Shown: piece by piece, positions 1 to 8,475 of the stretch | Layout: every line of letters begins with the position of its first letter | Numbering within the stretch: the first letter of the stretch is position 1 | Assembly: GCA_021850635.1 (NCBI GenBank) | Contig: JAJZLM010000014.1 | Span: forward strand, 1 to 36,873 | Length of the DNA stretch: 36,873 bases | Origin: Nanobdellota archaeon | GTDB lineage: Archaea > Nanobdellota > Nanobdellia > Parvarchaeales > Parvarchaeaceae | Reading direction: 5' to 3' | The notes under the pieces: generated by a model | Database searches by the model: none | Told to the model about the DNA's origin: nothing | What the model saw: only the letters and a program-made list of their open reading frames with translations | Made by a program: the position numbers and the translations under genes

Positions 1-601
1 GGCCAAAAGGAGAGGAAGAGATGTCTGCCCAGCCTGGACTGGAGCTGGTGACGTTAATCATCTGCTGGAATGGTGTGGGGGTTCCTTGATTCTGAGAATT
101 GGTTATTGTCAAAGGCTCATATGAAGTAGCTGAAGACGGGGGAGAAACCGCTGTTCCTGCTACCGTTCCTGTTGATGTATAAGGCCCGGGGAATATCTGT
201 CCTGGCTCCAGGTAGGATATGACAGCAGAAACGGAATATCTTGCTCCTGGGCTGCATAATGATGATGAGGGTACCGTCACGGTCTGTATGCTATTGGACT
301 GGATTAGGATGTTTGGAGAATAAGTTGTCTTTCCTGATGAAGAGGTTAGGTTGATTTGGGTTATATTTATAGGGTAACCTGTTGAGTCTCCCATAGATAT
401 TGTGAAGCTTGTTCCTCCCAGACAGACTGCATTTACTGTTCCCAGGTTTGCAAATCCTGTTATTGTTGTTGATAGTGATGATGAAGGAGAAAATATTCCC
501 AGACTGTATAAGACTCCTGCTACTATCACGATGATCAGTATGGCCCAGCCATAGGTCATCATGTACTCCAATGCAGACTGGGATCTAATCGGGAGACTCA
601 T
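1..601 (-). CDS. Pilin-like secreted/surface protein with class III signal peptide (partial, C-terminus runs off window)
   Basis: Reverse-strand ATG at 601; translation begins MSLPIRSQSALEYMMTYGWAILIIVIVAGVLYSLGIFSPSSS, a QSALEYMMTYGWAI class III/type IV pilin-like leader, followed by Ser/Thr-rich sequence. Confidence 0.8.
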   Translation of the reverse strand, partial: MSLPIRSQSALEYMMTYGWAILIIVIVAGVLYSLGIFSPSSSLSTTITGFANLGTVNAVCLGGTSFTISMGDSTGYPINITQINLTSSSGKTTYSPNILIQSNSIQTVTVPSSSLCSPGARYSVSAVISYLEPGQIFPGPYTSTGTVAGTAVSPPSSATSYEPLTITNSQNQGTPTPFQQMINVTSSSPGWADISSSPFG

Positions 602-695
602 ACAACAGAGACAGAGAGAATGAATAAATAGTTTTCTTGAGCACTCCTTTTTTAGTTTATATAAAGACGACAAGAAACGTTAACTAAATCAGTTC

Positions 696-767
696 AGCCT
701 CGGGCGAGGATCGAACTCGCGATCTTTTCCTTACCAAGGAAACGCTCTACCACTGAGCCACCGAGGC
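696..767 (-). tRNA. tRNA-Thr(GGU)
   Basis: Reverse complement gives 7-bp acceptor GCCTCGG/CCGAGGC, D arm, anticodon stem TTTCC-TTGGTAA-GGAAA and T-loop TTCGATC. Confidence 0.93.
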
Positions 768-898
768 AGTCTTTTTGTACATCTATACAAATGTAGTATC
801 CATTATAAATATATCAAGAAGCTATGCACAACACGTAATAACTAATCTTAGTTTGTAGGCATCGCTGACTCTAATCCGATACATCCCAGACTTAAACT

Positions 899-1294
899 TC
901 ACCTGTAAGATGTTTGTTTGAGCGCCCTTGCAGCACTTCTGTAAGGTTTCTGTGCTTCAGTCTGTCTCTTATCGTCTACAAGTAAGGATCTATCATATTC
1001 CAAGTATCTTTTCTTTAGACTCTTTTCTTTTTTTGAAAGGCTTTTGGCTATGACAGACCTGACCGCGTGAGCTCTAGCCATGCTGCCCCCTCCTGTAACG
1101 GTTATTGTTATGTCGTACTTGCCAGCCACGTCCTGTGCTATGCGTATTGGCTCTTCCGCTATAAGCCTGAAAAGTTTATCTGGAAAAGTAAACAAGGATT
1201 TTTTATTGACGAATACTTTACCGTCTCCATCTGTTATCACTCCTCTGGCTATTACTGTCTTTCTCTTGGCTATTATCACTACATTCTTCTTCAT
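899..1294 (-). CDS. rpsI: 30S ribosomal protein S9 (uS9)
   Basis: Family-typical sequence (KRKTVIARG..., GGGSMARAHAVRSVIAKSL, C-terminal KQTSYR); 4-nt overlap with L13. Confidence 0.95.
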   Translation of the reverse strand: MKKNVVIIAKRKTVIARGVITDGDGKVFVNKKSLFTFPDKLFRLIAEEPIRIAQDVAGKYDITITVTGGGSMARAHAVRSVIAKSLSKKEKSLKKRYLEYDRSLLVDDKRQTEAQKPYRSAARALKQTSYR

Positions 1295-1707
1295 ATCTCC
1301 TTATACTTCAATATGTTCGAAAGTTCGGATATTTTAAGCCTGTGCACAGGTTTATCCATCCTCATCTTTGCGACTACTATGCTTTCTTTAACCTTTAAAT
1401 CTTCCGGTACACCAGCGTAAACCTTTACTCGGCCGATCGCTTCCCTCCCCCTTGGGGTTTTCCTATGCATCATGCCTTTTATCGCTCTCTTTACTATCCC
1501 TTCGACAGTTCGCTGCTGAAAAGGACCTTTTGACATCGTTCCTATCTCGAGTCTGTTCCTATAATCGCTAACTATGCCGTTTTTATCTCCTATTATAACT
1601 AGGTCTCCTGCGTTAATGACAGACACTTGCTCTCCTTCAAAAGCCATCTTAGCTGCATAGGTAGCAACTCTGCCTAAAACACAGTCCTTTCCGTCTATTA
1701 TCACCAT
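1291..1707 (-). CDS. rplM: 50S ribosomal protein L13 (uL13)
   Basis: IDGKDCVLGRVATYAAK..., GPFQQRTVEGIVKRAIKGMMHRKTPRGREAI; archaeal L13-S9 order. Confidence 0.95.
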   Translation of the reverse strand: MVIIDGKDCVLGRVATYAAKMAFEGEQVSVINAGDLVIIGDKNGIVSDYRNRLEIGTMSKGPFQQRTVEGIVKRAIKGMMHRKTPRGREAIGRVKVYAGVPEDLKVKESIVVAKMRMDKPVHRLKISELSNILKYKEI

Positions 1708-1748
1708 ATTAGATATTCTATTAATTAGGTGGATATACCAATATAAGC

Positions 1749-2198
1749 TTATCTTTTCTTTCTATATCTATCTAGTAGAGCCCGTGTCATGACAGATACT
1801 ACGAGCGCTACTATCAACAGTATTATTACTGAGAACTCTATAATGATATTATAATAACTATAGTACTGCGTTAAGCTGTACTCCTGACCGGTGAGTATCA
1901 ACAGATTTGATTCGTCTATTATCAGTCCCAAACCGAGGCCGAACAAAAAAGCCAGTGTCTTCTTTAGGCGATTGTGCTCAGATAGCTTATCGTTAAATAA
2001 GAAAGCCAATATGCCTACAATGGCTACTAAAATAACCCCGTAAAATAAGTGGTGCAGATATATCCCATCGTATGTAAATGTAACCGAACCACCTAAAAGA
2101 ACATAGACCCTTGCTATAAGTATAGCGGTTATTGCTCCTAGTATTACGTAAAGTATAGGATTATGTACCAGTTTCTCAATCGTTTTATTAAACTGCAT
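1749..2198 (-). CDS. Integral membrane protein, unknown function (about 4 TM; HHLFYG and GLGLIIDE motifs)
   Basis: Complete hydrophobic ORF between L13 and a tRNA. Confidence 0.65.
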   Translation of the reverse strand: MQFNKTIEKLVHNPILYVILGAITAILIARVYVLLGGSVTFTYDGIYLHHLFYGVILVAIVGILAFLFNDKLSEHNRLKKTLAFLFGLGLGLIIDESNLLILTGQEYSLTQYYSYYNIIIEFSVIILLIVALVVSVMTRALLDRYRKKR

Positions 2199-2243
2199 AG
2201 ATACTCTATAAATAAGCTAATACCTATAAATAGATTGAAACAA

Positions 2244-2315
2244 GGGCCGGTGGTCTAATGGCATGACACCGCATTCGCATTGCGGAGGCTAGGGGTTCAA
2301 ATCCCCTCCGGTCCA
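2244..2315 (+). tRNA. tRNA-Ala(CGC)
   Basis: GGGCCGG/CCGGTCC acceptor with G3:U70 pair, anticodon loop TTCGCAT, T-loop TTCAAAT. Confidence 0.94.
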
Positions 2316-2373
2316 CTATGTTGCTTCAGGTCTTGACGCACACATAAATAATAGGACTTCTAAGATACCTAAT

Positions 2374-2988
2374 ATGAAAAGAATCGAACAAAGAAAAAAG
2401 GGGCTATTCATAGTTATTGAGGGTTTGGACGGTTCTGGAAAGGACACGCAGCTAGAAATGCTTAGGGATTATCTCAGCAGACTGGGCTACACTGTTAAGG
2501 CCACCAACGAACCTACTAGCGGTAAACTAGGTAGAAGGATAAGAGAGAACGGTCTGTCCGGAAAGAAAAAATTCACTAATCTAGAGATGCAGCTTCTTTT
2601 CTCGCTTGATAGAGGGGAGCACTTGAAAAACGAGATAGAACCTGCGCTTGCTAAGGGAGAGATAGTGCTCTCTGGGAGATACTCCCCGTCAACGCTTGCT
2701 TACGGGTTCGCTGGAGGAAGCGATACAGACATCCTCGAAGAGGCTAACGAAGGGTACAGAAAACCAGACGTTCTCATATACATAGACGTAAGTTACAGGA
2801 CCGCAATAGAACGTCTGGCAAAAAGGAGAGGGGTTACTGAGATATATGAGAACTCCGAATTTTTGAAGAAAACGGAGGAAGGCTACAAAAGAATCTTAGG
2901 TAGCTTCAATTCTGTAGTTATAGACGGTACACCTAGCCTTGAGGAAGTCCACAAGAAGGTAATAGCCGCCGTGTCTAGATATATTTGA
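2374..2988 (+). CDS. tmk: Thymidylate (dTMP) kinase
   Basis: FIVIEGLDGSGKDTQ P-loop, TNEPTSGKLGRRIRE, LSGRYSPSTLAYG DRY-like region. Confidence 0.92.
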   Translation: MKRIEQRKKGLFIVIEGLDGSGKDTQLEMLRDYLSRLGYTVKATNEPTSGKLGRRIRENGLSGKKKFTNLEMQLLFSLDRGEHLKNEIEPALAKGEIVLSGRYSPSTLAYGFAGGSDTDILEEANEGYRKPDVLIYIDVSYRTAIERLAKRRGVTEIYENSEFLKKTEEGYKRILGSFNSVVIDGTPSLEEVHKKVIAAVSRYI

Positions 2989-3007
2989 TAGAATATGTTA
3001 TTCTAGA

Positions 3008-3241
3008 TCATTTCTGCGTAGCTTTAAGATACTTCCATAAGATGAAGAACACAAAAGACACAAAGAAGGAGGTTACCGCCAGAAGGTTCTGCTTTATCGG
3101 CACGTATACGGAAAGCGCTTCAGAAAGGACTGCATTCGGGTAGAATAGATTTTCTATCGCTATATAAACCCAGATTATTAGAGTATAAACCCATATCGCT
3201 TCGGACAAAACCTGCAGCTTTATGCTGAGTTCCTTTTTCAT
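3008..3241 (-). CDS. Small membrane protein, unknown
   Basis: 77-aa ORF with two predicted TM segments, 4-nt overlap with upstream ORF. Confidence 0.5.
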   Translation of the reverse strand: MKKELSIKLQVLSEAIWVYTLIIWVYIAIENLFYPNAVLSEALSVYVPIKQNLLAVTSFFVSFVFFILWKYLKATQK

Positions 3242-4356
3242 ACTTTGATCGTCATATTATTTCCTTTTGACCATATAAGCCTAGTGACTAATATGAAGGA
3301 TAGCACAGAAAGAACTAATATTATTCCCATCGATATATCAAGAAACATGGTCCTTCCGATAACGCTACTGTACCTTGTTAGATATCCTATCAAGATTATA
3401 TCAGCTATCAATGGGATTAACGAAATAACGTTGAACTTACCGAACCTATACGCTGACTTCATGAACCCTTTATTTCTAAAGTTTATCTTCTCGTTCATAA
3501 TAAAGTTCGAAAACGCGCTTACTTCCCCTCCTATAAGGATAGCAGCCGGATAGAATAGACCCATACTCAGGCTGAAGTATACCGCGATCAAGTTCATGAT
3601 ATAAGTCATCGATCCGAACAGGCTGAGAAGGATATAAGAATGATTGAAACTATGTGCTATCGAATCGAATATCTCCCTCGGCTTAATGCTTTTTAGATGG
3701 TGTTTTCCAGCCGTCTTTATTACTTCTACGGTCTTTATACCCTTTGAGTTTAGGACGCGTGTTGACTCTATAAGGAAAGCCTTACCATTAAGATGTGTGT
3801 CTTTTATTGCCATCGCTGCTTCCTTCGTAAACAGTCTATTCATTGAAAAACCGTTGTAAAAGTTTCCAAACGACAACAAGTTGGACACTTCGGTGACGAC
3901 CATGGCCAGAATCCCTCTTTTGCTGGATTCCACTATGTTTCCGTTCCCTATATAAGGTAGAAACCACACGGCATTCTGTCTGGAATAGTTTTCAAAAGTC
4001 ACTATATTTTCAGCTCCGAGTTCTACTGCAGCGGCAAAACCAGTCCGTAATGTGCTCCCTATATCGTTTCCATGAGAAAACCTTATAAACTTCAGGTTGC
4101 TAACCCCTCTGTAGCTATCTAGGACATCGCAATCGATTAAAGCCACCGTTCCGGGTACGCTTATCTTATCCACTTCGGACACGAATTCTTGGCGTTTTTT
4201 ATTGTTAAGTAAGTCAAAGTTAGGTAAGAGTAGCACCGTACTCGGGTTTGTCATGGAAGAATATACTTTATGGCTGTATTTATAAGTTACTCTTATTGTT
4301 ATAACTGTGTTATATATAGTCTTTAACACAGAAACAATCCACCTGCGGCCAAACAC
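3238..4356 (-). CDS. Divergent GT2/DPM1-like membrane protein, probably catalytically degenerate
   Basis: GNDIGSTLRTGFAAAVELGAENIVTFENYSRQN aligns by eye with DPM1-type RGKGAALRTGF...GADVIVTLDADGQHDP; C-terminal multi-TM region. Confidence 0.6.
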   Translation of the reverse strand: MFGRRWIVSVLKTIYNTVITIRVTYKYSHKVYSSMTNPSTVLLLPNFDLLNNKKRQEFVSEVDKISVPGTVALIDCDVLDSYRGVSNLKFIRFSHGNDIGSTLRTGFAAAVELGAENIVTFENYSRQNAVWFLPYIGNGNIVESSKRGILAMVVTEVSNLLSFGNFYNGFSMNRLFTKEAAMAIKDTHLNGKAFLIESTRVLNSKGIKTVEVIKTAGKHHLKSIKPREIFDSIAHSFNHSYILLSLFGSMTYIMNLIAVYFSLSMGLFYPAAILIGGEVSAFSNFIMNEKINFRNKGFMKSAYRFGKFNVISLIPLIADIILIGYLTRYSSVIGRTMFLDISMGIILVLSVLSFILVTRLIWSKGNNMTIKV

Positions 4357-4431
4357 AGTCAGCTCTACAAATTGGTAGGCTATAACCTAAAATAGAATCC
4401 CCTTGCAAGCACTTTTTTAGTAGATCTAACG

Positions 4432-4905
4432 CTATCCTCTATAAAAGGCAACCGAATCCTCTAAACTTGCGACGAACTCATAACTATTTAAGGTGTTTCT
4501 TATATCCGACAGCGTGCCTATAAGCCTGACCGCGAACACGTTATTTTTAGCAAAAGCGTACTCTTCTACACTGTATAATACCTCCTCCAGTGCATCCTGC
4601 AATCTTCCATCTAAATATGGGTTCACTACGAATTTTCTACCTATCTTACCGTCTTTTTCCTCTCCGAGCGATATACGGTCGCATTCGTCAGTATACTCAT
4701 CAAGCGCCAATGAAACACTATTCAGCGTCTTCTCCAAGCCGCCCTTCCATAGTGGGTGTATAGTCTTACCACAGTAGGCTTCTCCTGTAAACGAAGATAT
4801 ATAAGATATTAATTTCCTCCTATCTCCTAATATACCCCTGAGTATCTCGTCCACTTCATACTTCAGAGACTGATACCCTTCCATGTAGTGTATTAGAAGC
4901 TTCAA
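4432..4905 (-). CDS. Hypothetical protein (157 aa)
   Basis: Complete ORF with good codon pattern, collinear with neighbours. Confidence 0.5.
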   Translation of the reverse strand: MKLLIHYMEGYQSLKYEVDEILRGILGDRRKLISYISSFTGEAYCGKTIHPLWKGGLEKTLNSVSLALDEYTDECDRISLGEEKDGKIGRKFVVNPYLDGRLQDALEEVLYSVEEYAFAKNNVFAVRLIGTLSDIRNTLNSYEFVASLEDSVAFYRG

Positions 4906-4935
4906 TGTATAAAACCCTGATTTATATAAAAACGC

Positions 4936-5565
4936 TCAAAAAAGACTGAATCTTACCCCGTACGTTTCGTATAGTAGCTTAAAGTCAGCATCGTCAGCCA
5001 TCTCCCTACTAATATAGAGCGTGTAATAGTTATCCTCTCCTTTGACGGCTTTGCACTTAATGCATAAGTTCTCCTTGAGCGCTTTATAGGTTATGAACAC
5101 CTTGCTCAATCTGTCTTCTGTCTGGTAGTAAGGCAAAGCAGAAATGTGCCCACATACGTTGCACCTCTTGGCTACTGTGAAATATTCCGAAGGGGGCAGT
5201 ACGTCAAAAAGCTCGGGCTCGTCCTGATCATAAAAATGTTTTGCTGATTTACCCCCCAGTCTTTTAAACATGGCCTCCCACTGCTCATCTGGCTCCATGT
5301 TACTTTCTGGCAACAGTTTAAACTTTGCTCTGGCAGCTATCTGACGCAGTAATTCATTAGCTACTCCCTCTATCGACGAAAATGCCATCGTTAACTCGTC
5401 GATTACTATCTTGTCGTTATATGCATCATAAAGGCTATAATTTCCCAACATAATAATTCTATCTATCTCGCACTCTTCCGAACTAGGTATGAAACGCTCG
5501 TATTCCGGTTTTGGATACGAATATTTTATTCTTGCTAAAACGTCTTCTAAATTTTTGGAAGCCAA
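4936..5565 (-). CDS. Hypothetical protein with zinc-ribbon-like CxxC...CxxC (209 aa; TTG start or 5'-truncated)
   Basis: CNVCGHISALPYY...NLCIKCKAVKG four-Cys pattern; the reported first Met is a TTG codon (caa at 5563-5565). Confidence 0.6.
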   Translation of the reverse strand: MASKNLEDVLARIKYSYPKPEYERFIPSSEECEIDRIIMLGNYSLYDAYNDKIVIDELTMAFSSIEGVANELLRQIAARAKFKLLPESNMEPDEQWEAMFKRLGGKSAKHFYDQDEPELFDVLPPSEYFTVAKRCNVCGHISALPYYQTEDRLSKVFITYKALKENLCIKCKAVKGEDNYYTLYISREMADDADFKLLYETYGVRFSLF

Positions 5566-5599
5566 ACTGTGCGTATCTAACCCTCGTTTTTGCCTTTCC

Positions 5600-5795
5600 G
5601 TGATATCCTCCGTTCTCTAAAGAACGTGGGCTTCCGCAGCTATCTGCTGTCGAGATGGTTCCCGCTTCTTGTATAGGCACGGCCTGGACTTATATGCTGC
5701 CGACATATTGCCATTTTACCACTCTTGCTATTTATGTTTTCCATTCTTTCAGTTCGCTTTCATCCCACTGCTAAAGCACGTGGGGTTTTTCCTGC
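5600..5795 (-). mobile_element. IS200/IS605-family remnant or MITE: end hairpins plus TnpB C-terminal/omega-RNA-like tail, no transposase
   Basis: On minus strand: CCCCACGTGCTTTAGCAGTGGGA hairpin (5763-5785), then PIQEAGTISTADSCGSPR (TnpB-tail-like) over CAGCAGATAGCTGCGGAAGCCCACGTTCTTTAGAGAACGGAGGATATCAC with hairpin 5611-5626. Outer limits approximate. Confidence 0.7.
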
Positions 5796-5892
5796 TCACC
5801 TTTTAGAGTATATGGTTTTAGATGTAGGTCCTTATAGAATGCAAAGGTTTATATATTACCTAATATCATATAGTATATAAGGGGTGATATAA

Positions 5893-6069
5893 ATGGATGA
5901 ATCATTTATGAACAGAAAGATGCATAGAGGGTGTTGCTGCAACGGCGGTATGGGAATGCATCGATTCGACGAAGCCGAAGACGTGGACAGCTTAAAGGAA
6001 TACAAGGAAATGCTTGAAGTTGAGTTAAAGTATCTTAACGAAAAGATAACTTCTGCAGAAAAAGAGTAA
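5893..6069 (+). CDS. Cys-rich small protein with C-terminal coiled coil (58 aa, DUF5320-like architecture)
   Basis: ATG 5893, SD-like GGGGTGAT; translation MDESFMNRKMHRGCCCNGGMGMHRFDEAEDVDSLKEYKEMLEVELKYLNEKITSAEKE. Confidence 0.7.
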   Translation: MDESFMNRKMHRGCCCNGGMGMHRFDEAEDVDSLKEYKEMLEVELKYLNEKITSAEKE

Positions 6070-6071
6070 GT

Positions 6072-6431
6072 ATGATGAATGGACACTGCAGATGCGGTCC
6101 CTTCAGGGTAAATATGATGCCGCAAGGCGTCATAAAACCCTATATACTAAAGCTTCTAAATGAGAGGCCGATGCATGGTTTTGAGATAATGCAGGAAATC
6201 TTCGACAGATCAAAAGGGTTATGGCGACCTAGTACAGCTGCTGTGTATCCAGCGTTGTCCCAGTTAGAAAAGAGAGGATTTATTGAGAAGACCGGTGCGG
6301 ATAAAAACCTCCCTGAAAAAGCAAGAAAGGAGTACAGAATAACAGAAAAAGGGAAAGAAGCTCTTTCTGATTTCAGTAAATTTAAGAAGGATTGGATAGA
6401 AAGCGTAGACAACATGAAGGACTTCTTCTAG
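6072..6431 (+). CDS. PadR family transcriptional regulator
   Basis: LLNERPMHGFEIMQEIFDRSKGLWRPSTAAVYPALSQLEKRGFIE...YRITEKGKEAL is PadR winged-helix sequence; 2-nt gap from upstream ORF. Confidence 0.9.
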   Translation: MMNGHCRCGPFRVNMMPQGVIKPYILKLLNERPMHGFEIMQEIFDRSKGLWRPSTAAVYPALSQLEKRGFIEKTGADKNLPEKARKEYRITEKGKEALSDFSKFKKDWIESVDNMKDFF

Positions 6432-6465
6432 ATTTAATCTAAAAATACTCTTGCTGAAAACGTAC

Positions 6466-6540
6466 TGCCCTCGCCAGGATTTGAACCTGGGATATTCGGT
6501 TTAGGAAACCGACGTTCTGTCCAAGCTAAACTACGAGGGC
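6466..6540 (-). tRNA. tRNA-Arg(CCU)
   Basis: Acceptor GCCCTCG/CGAGGGC, anticodon stem TCGGT-TTCCTAA-ACCGA, T-loop TTCAAAT. Confidence 0.93.
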
Positions 6541-6614
6541 GCAAGTATTAAGATATAATGTGTGAGAAACATATAAATAAACACTGCATAATAAATATCA
6601 TCTAGAACAAAAAT

Positions 6615-7277
6615 ATGTTAGCAAACAACCCATTTATAATGATTACATCTAGCGGCAAAGAAAAGGTGGTCGACCGCATAAAAGAGAAAGTGGAACTTCA
6701 AATGCAAATAAATGAGGCCATTAAGAACGGCAAGATAGTGATTTTGAAGGGTTCTCCTGGTGTTGGGAAGAGCACTCTTTTGAACCTGATCATCCAGAAC
6801 ATAAAAAAGTCTAGCAGCGTGGATGTTATAAGGGAAGACTTCACACCTTCGATATACAACCGCTTGAGAACTCTTACTGTGGGACCTATAAAGAAAATCC
6901 TGATAATACTCGATGACTTCAATAATATAGAGCTTCTAGATAAAAACAGTCAGGAAAAGGTATTGAAACTTATGTCAGAGCTCGCTAGCAGGACAGGCGT
7001 GCTCCTCGTAGAGAATAGGAACGAAGGTGTAGAGAAGGATTTCAGGAAAATGCACATAGATATAGCTAAATTCGATATAATTGGATTACAGCGAAGTGAC
7101 TTAAAGCAACTTCTTATAGATCGCTTGAATATGGTTAGGGATGTGCCGAGAGATAATCTGGACCCGTTTACGGATGATGAGTTCGATAAGATATACAGAA
7201 AATCTGGCGGCAATCCGCGTATAGCTCTTCTTATATGCTCAGCGCTGTACGATCAAAAAGAAACCTCTATAATATAA
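6615..7277 (+). CDS. AAA+ ATPase, compact Orc/Cdc6-like (no winged-helix domain)
   Basis: Walker A GSPGVGKST, Walker B ILIILDDF, sensor-2-like SGGNPRIALLICSALY; only 220 aa. Confidence 0.65.
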   Translation: MLANNPFIMITSSGKEKVVDRIKEKVELQMQINEAIKNGKIVILKGSPGVGKSTLLNLIIQNIKKSSSVDVIREDFTPSIYNRLRTLTVGPIKKILIILDDFNNIELLDKNSQEKVLKLMSELASRTGVLLVENRNEGVEKDFRKMHIDIAKFDIIGLQRSDLKQLLIDRLNMVRDVPRDNLDPFTDDEFDKIYRKSGGNPRIALLICSALYDQKETSII

Positions 7278-7324
7278 GCATGTTATAAATAGTTAGAGAT
7301 TTTAACATCTGTTGAATAATATTT

Positions 7325-8173
7325 ATGAAATGGGAACGTAGGACGACTATTATAGTGCTGGCAGTGTTTATAGCCAGTCTTATCGGCTCCGTTGTATTTT
7401 CTTTTTGGACGGTGTACTTTGACGGGTACAGCGCACAGTCGCTAGGAAAATCTGCATACGTCGTGCAGCCTTATGTAGAACTAGCATATATCTTGATCAG
7501 TCTTTTCGTAGTTACTGCCGCAATGTTATTTCTGATAAAACGAAACATGTCTAAGACGATAATCGGATTTTTTGCATTTGTCTCGTTTTTTGTTCTGACA
7601 GAATTCTTTGCGATTATTATGTTCGCATTTGGAGGAGATTATATCGCACCGTATGTCGGCCTCCCTGCAATAATAGCATCAGCATTGATCGTCCTATACT
7701 ACTTCAAGTATGCAGGACAGTTTATGAGGAACCTAATAAATGTAATAATATTTATTACCATCGCATCCGTGCTGGCGATTGCTCTAGGCCCCATACCATC
7801 TCTTATCCTTATAGGCGCAATAGCCGTGTATGACTATGTATCGGTATTTATCACGAAACACATGTTGACACTTGCACGAGGCCTCCTTAAAGACAAGGGA
7901 TTCTTAGCCGACATAACTTTCATGTCAAAAGCGAAGAAGTCAGCCCGCGCGATGCTTGGGGGAGGGGACATCGTGTTTCCAGCTATACTCATAGATTCTA
8001 TGTTCTTATGGTATTCAGCTTTGGAAGGCACTCTCATGATAATAGCAGCAGTTCTTGGACTAAGCTTAATACTATTCCTTGGAAAGCGCGGCAAAGCTTA
8101 TCCTGCTATGGCGGTGATAGGCCCGATGCAGATATTGTTTTTCGCTGTATACTCGCTGGTGACATTTATATGA
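7325..8173 (+). CDS. Presenilin-family (A22) intramembrane aspartyl protease
   Basis: Multi-TM with YD (AVYDYVSVF), GxGD-type GGGDIVFP and PAL-like AYPAMAVIGP motifs. Confidence 0.82.
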   Translation: MKWERRTTIIVLAVFIASLIGSVVFSFWTVYFDGYSAQSLGKSAYVVQPYVELAYILISLFVVTAAMLFLIKRNMSKTIIGFFAFVSFFVLTEFFAIIMFAFGGDYIAPYVGLPAIIASALIVLYYFKYAGQFMRNLINVIIFITIASVLAIALGPIPSLILIGAIAVYDYVSVFITKHMLTLARGLLKDKGFLADITFMSKAKKSARAMLGGGDIVFPAILIDSMFLWYSALEGTLMIIAAVLGLSLILFLGKRGKAYPAMAVIGPMQILFFAVYSLVTFI

Positions 8174-8475
8174 AAGACGTGATAAAAAAGGATGATGTAA
8201 TATCTGCCCTCAAGCAGTGTTACGATCCTGAAATCCCCGTCAATATATATGACCTTGGACTTGTATATGACATCTCTATTAGCGGAGACGATGTAAAGAT
8301 TACGATGACTCTGACATCGCCGTTCTGCCCAGTCACGGATTATATGATAGAAGACATAAAGAACAAAGTAAAGGAACTTTCTTCGGCTAATAACGTAGAT
8401 CTCCAGATAACGTTCGATCCTCCTTGGGACAAGAATAAAATGAGCGAAGAAGCGAAGTCACAGTTGGGTTTATAG
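8170..8475 (+). CDS. MIP18/DUF59 family Fe-S assembly protein (SufT-like)
   Basis: True start ATG 8170, ATGA overlap with presenilin stop; CYDPEIPVNIYDLGLVYDI...LTSPFCPVTDYM...VDLQITFDPPWDKNKMSEEAKSQLGL. Confidence 0.9.
   Translation: MKDVIKKDDVISALKQCYDPEIPVNIYDLGLVYDISISGDDVKITMTLTSPFCPVTDYMIEDIKNKVKELSSANNVDLQITFDPPWDKNKMSEEAKSQLGL

Noticed and set aside
5483-5680. 65-aa ORF MPIQEAGTISTADSCGSPRS... as an independent gene
   Set aside because: N-terminal half is the TnpB-tail-like remnant in the IS605-like element and the rest overlaps the 209-aa ORF out of frame
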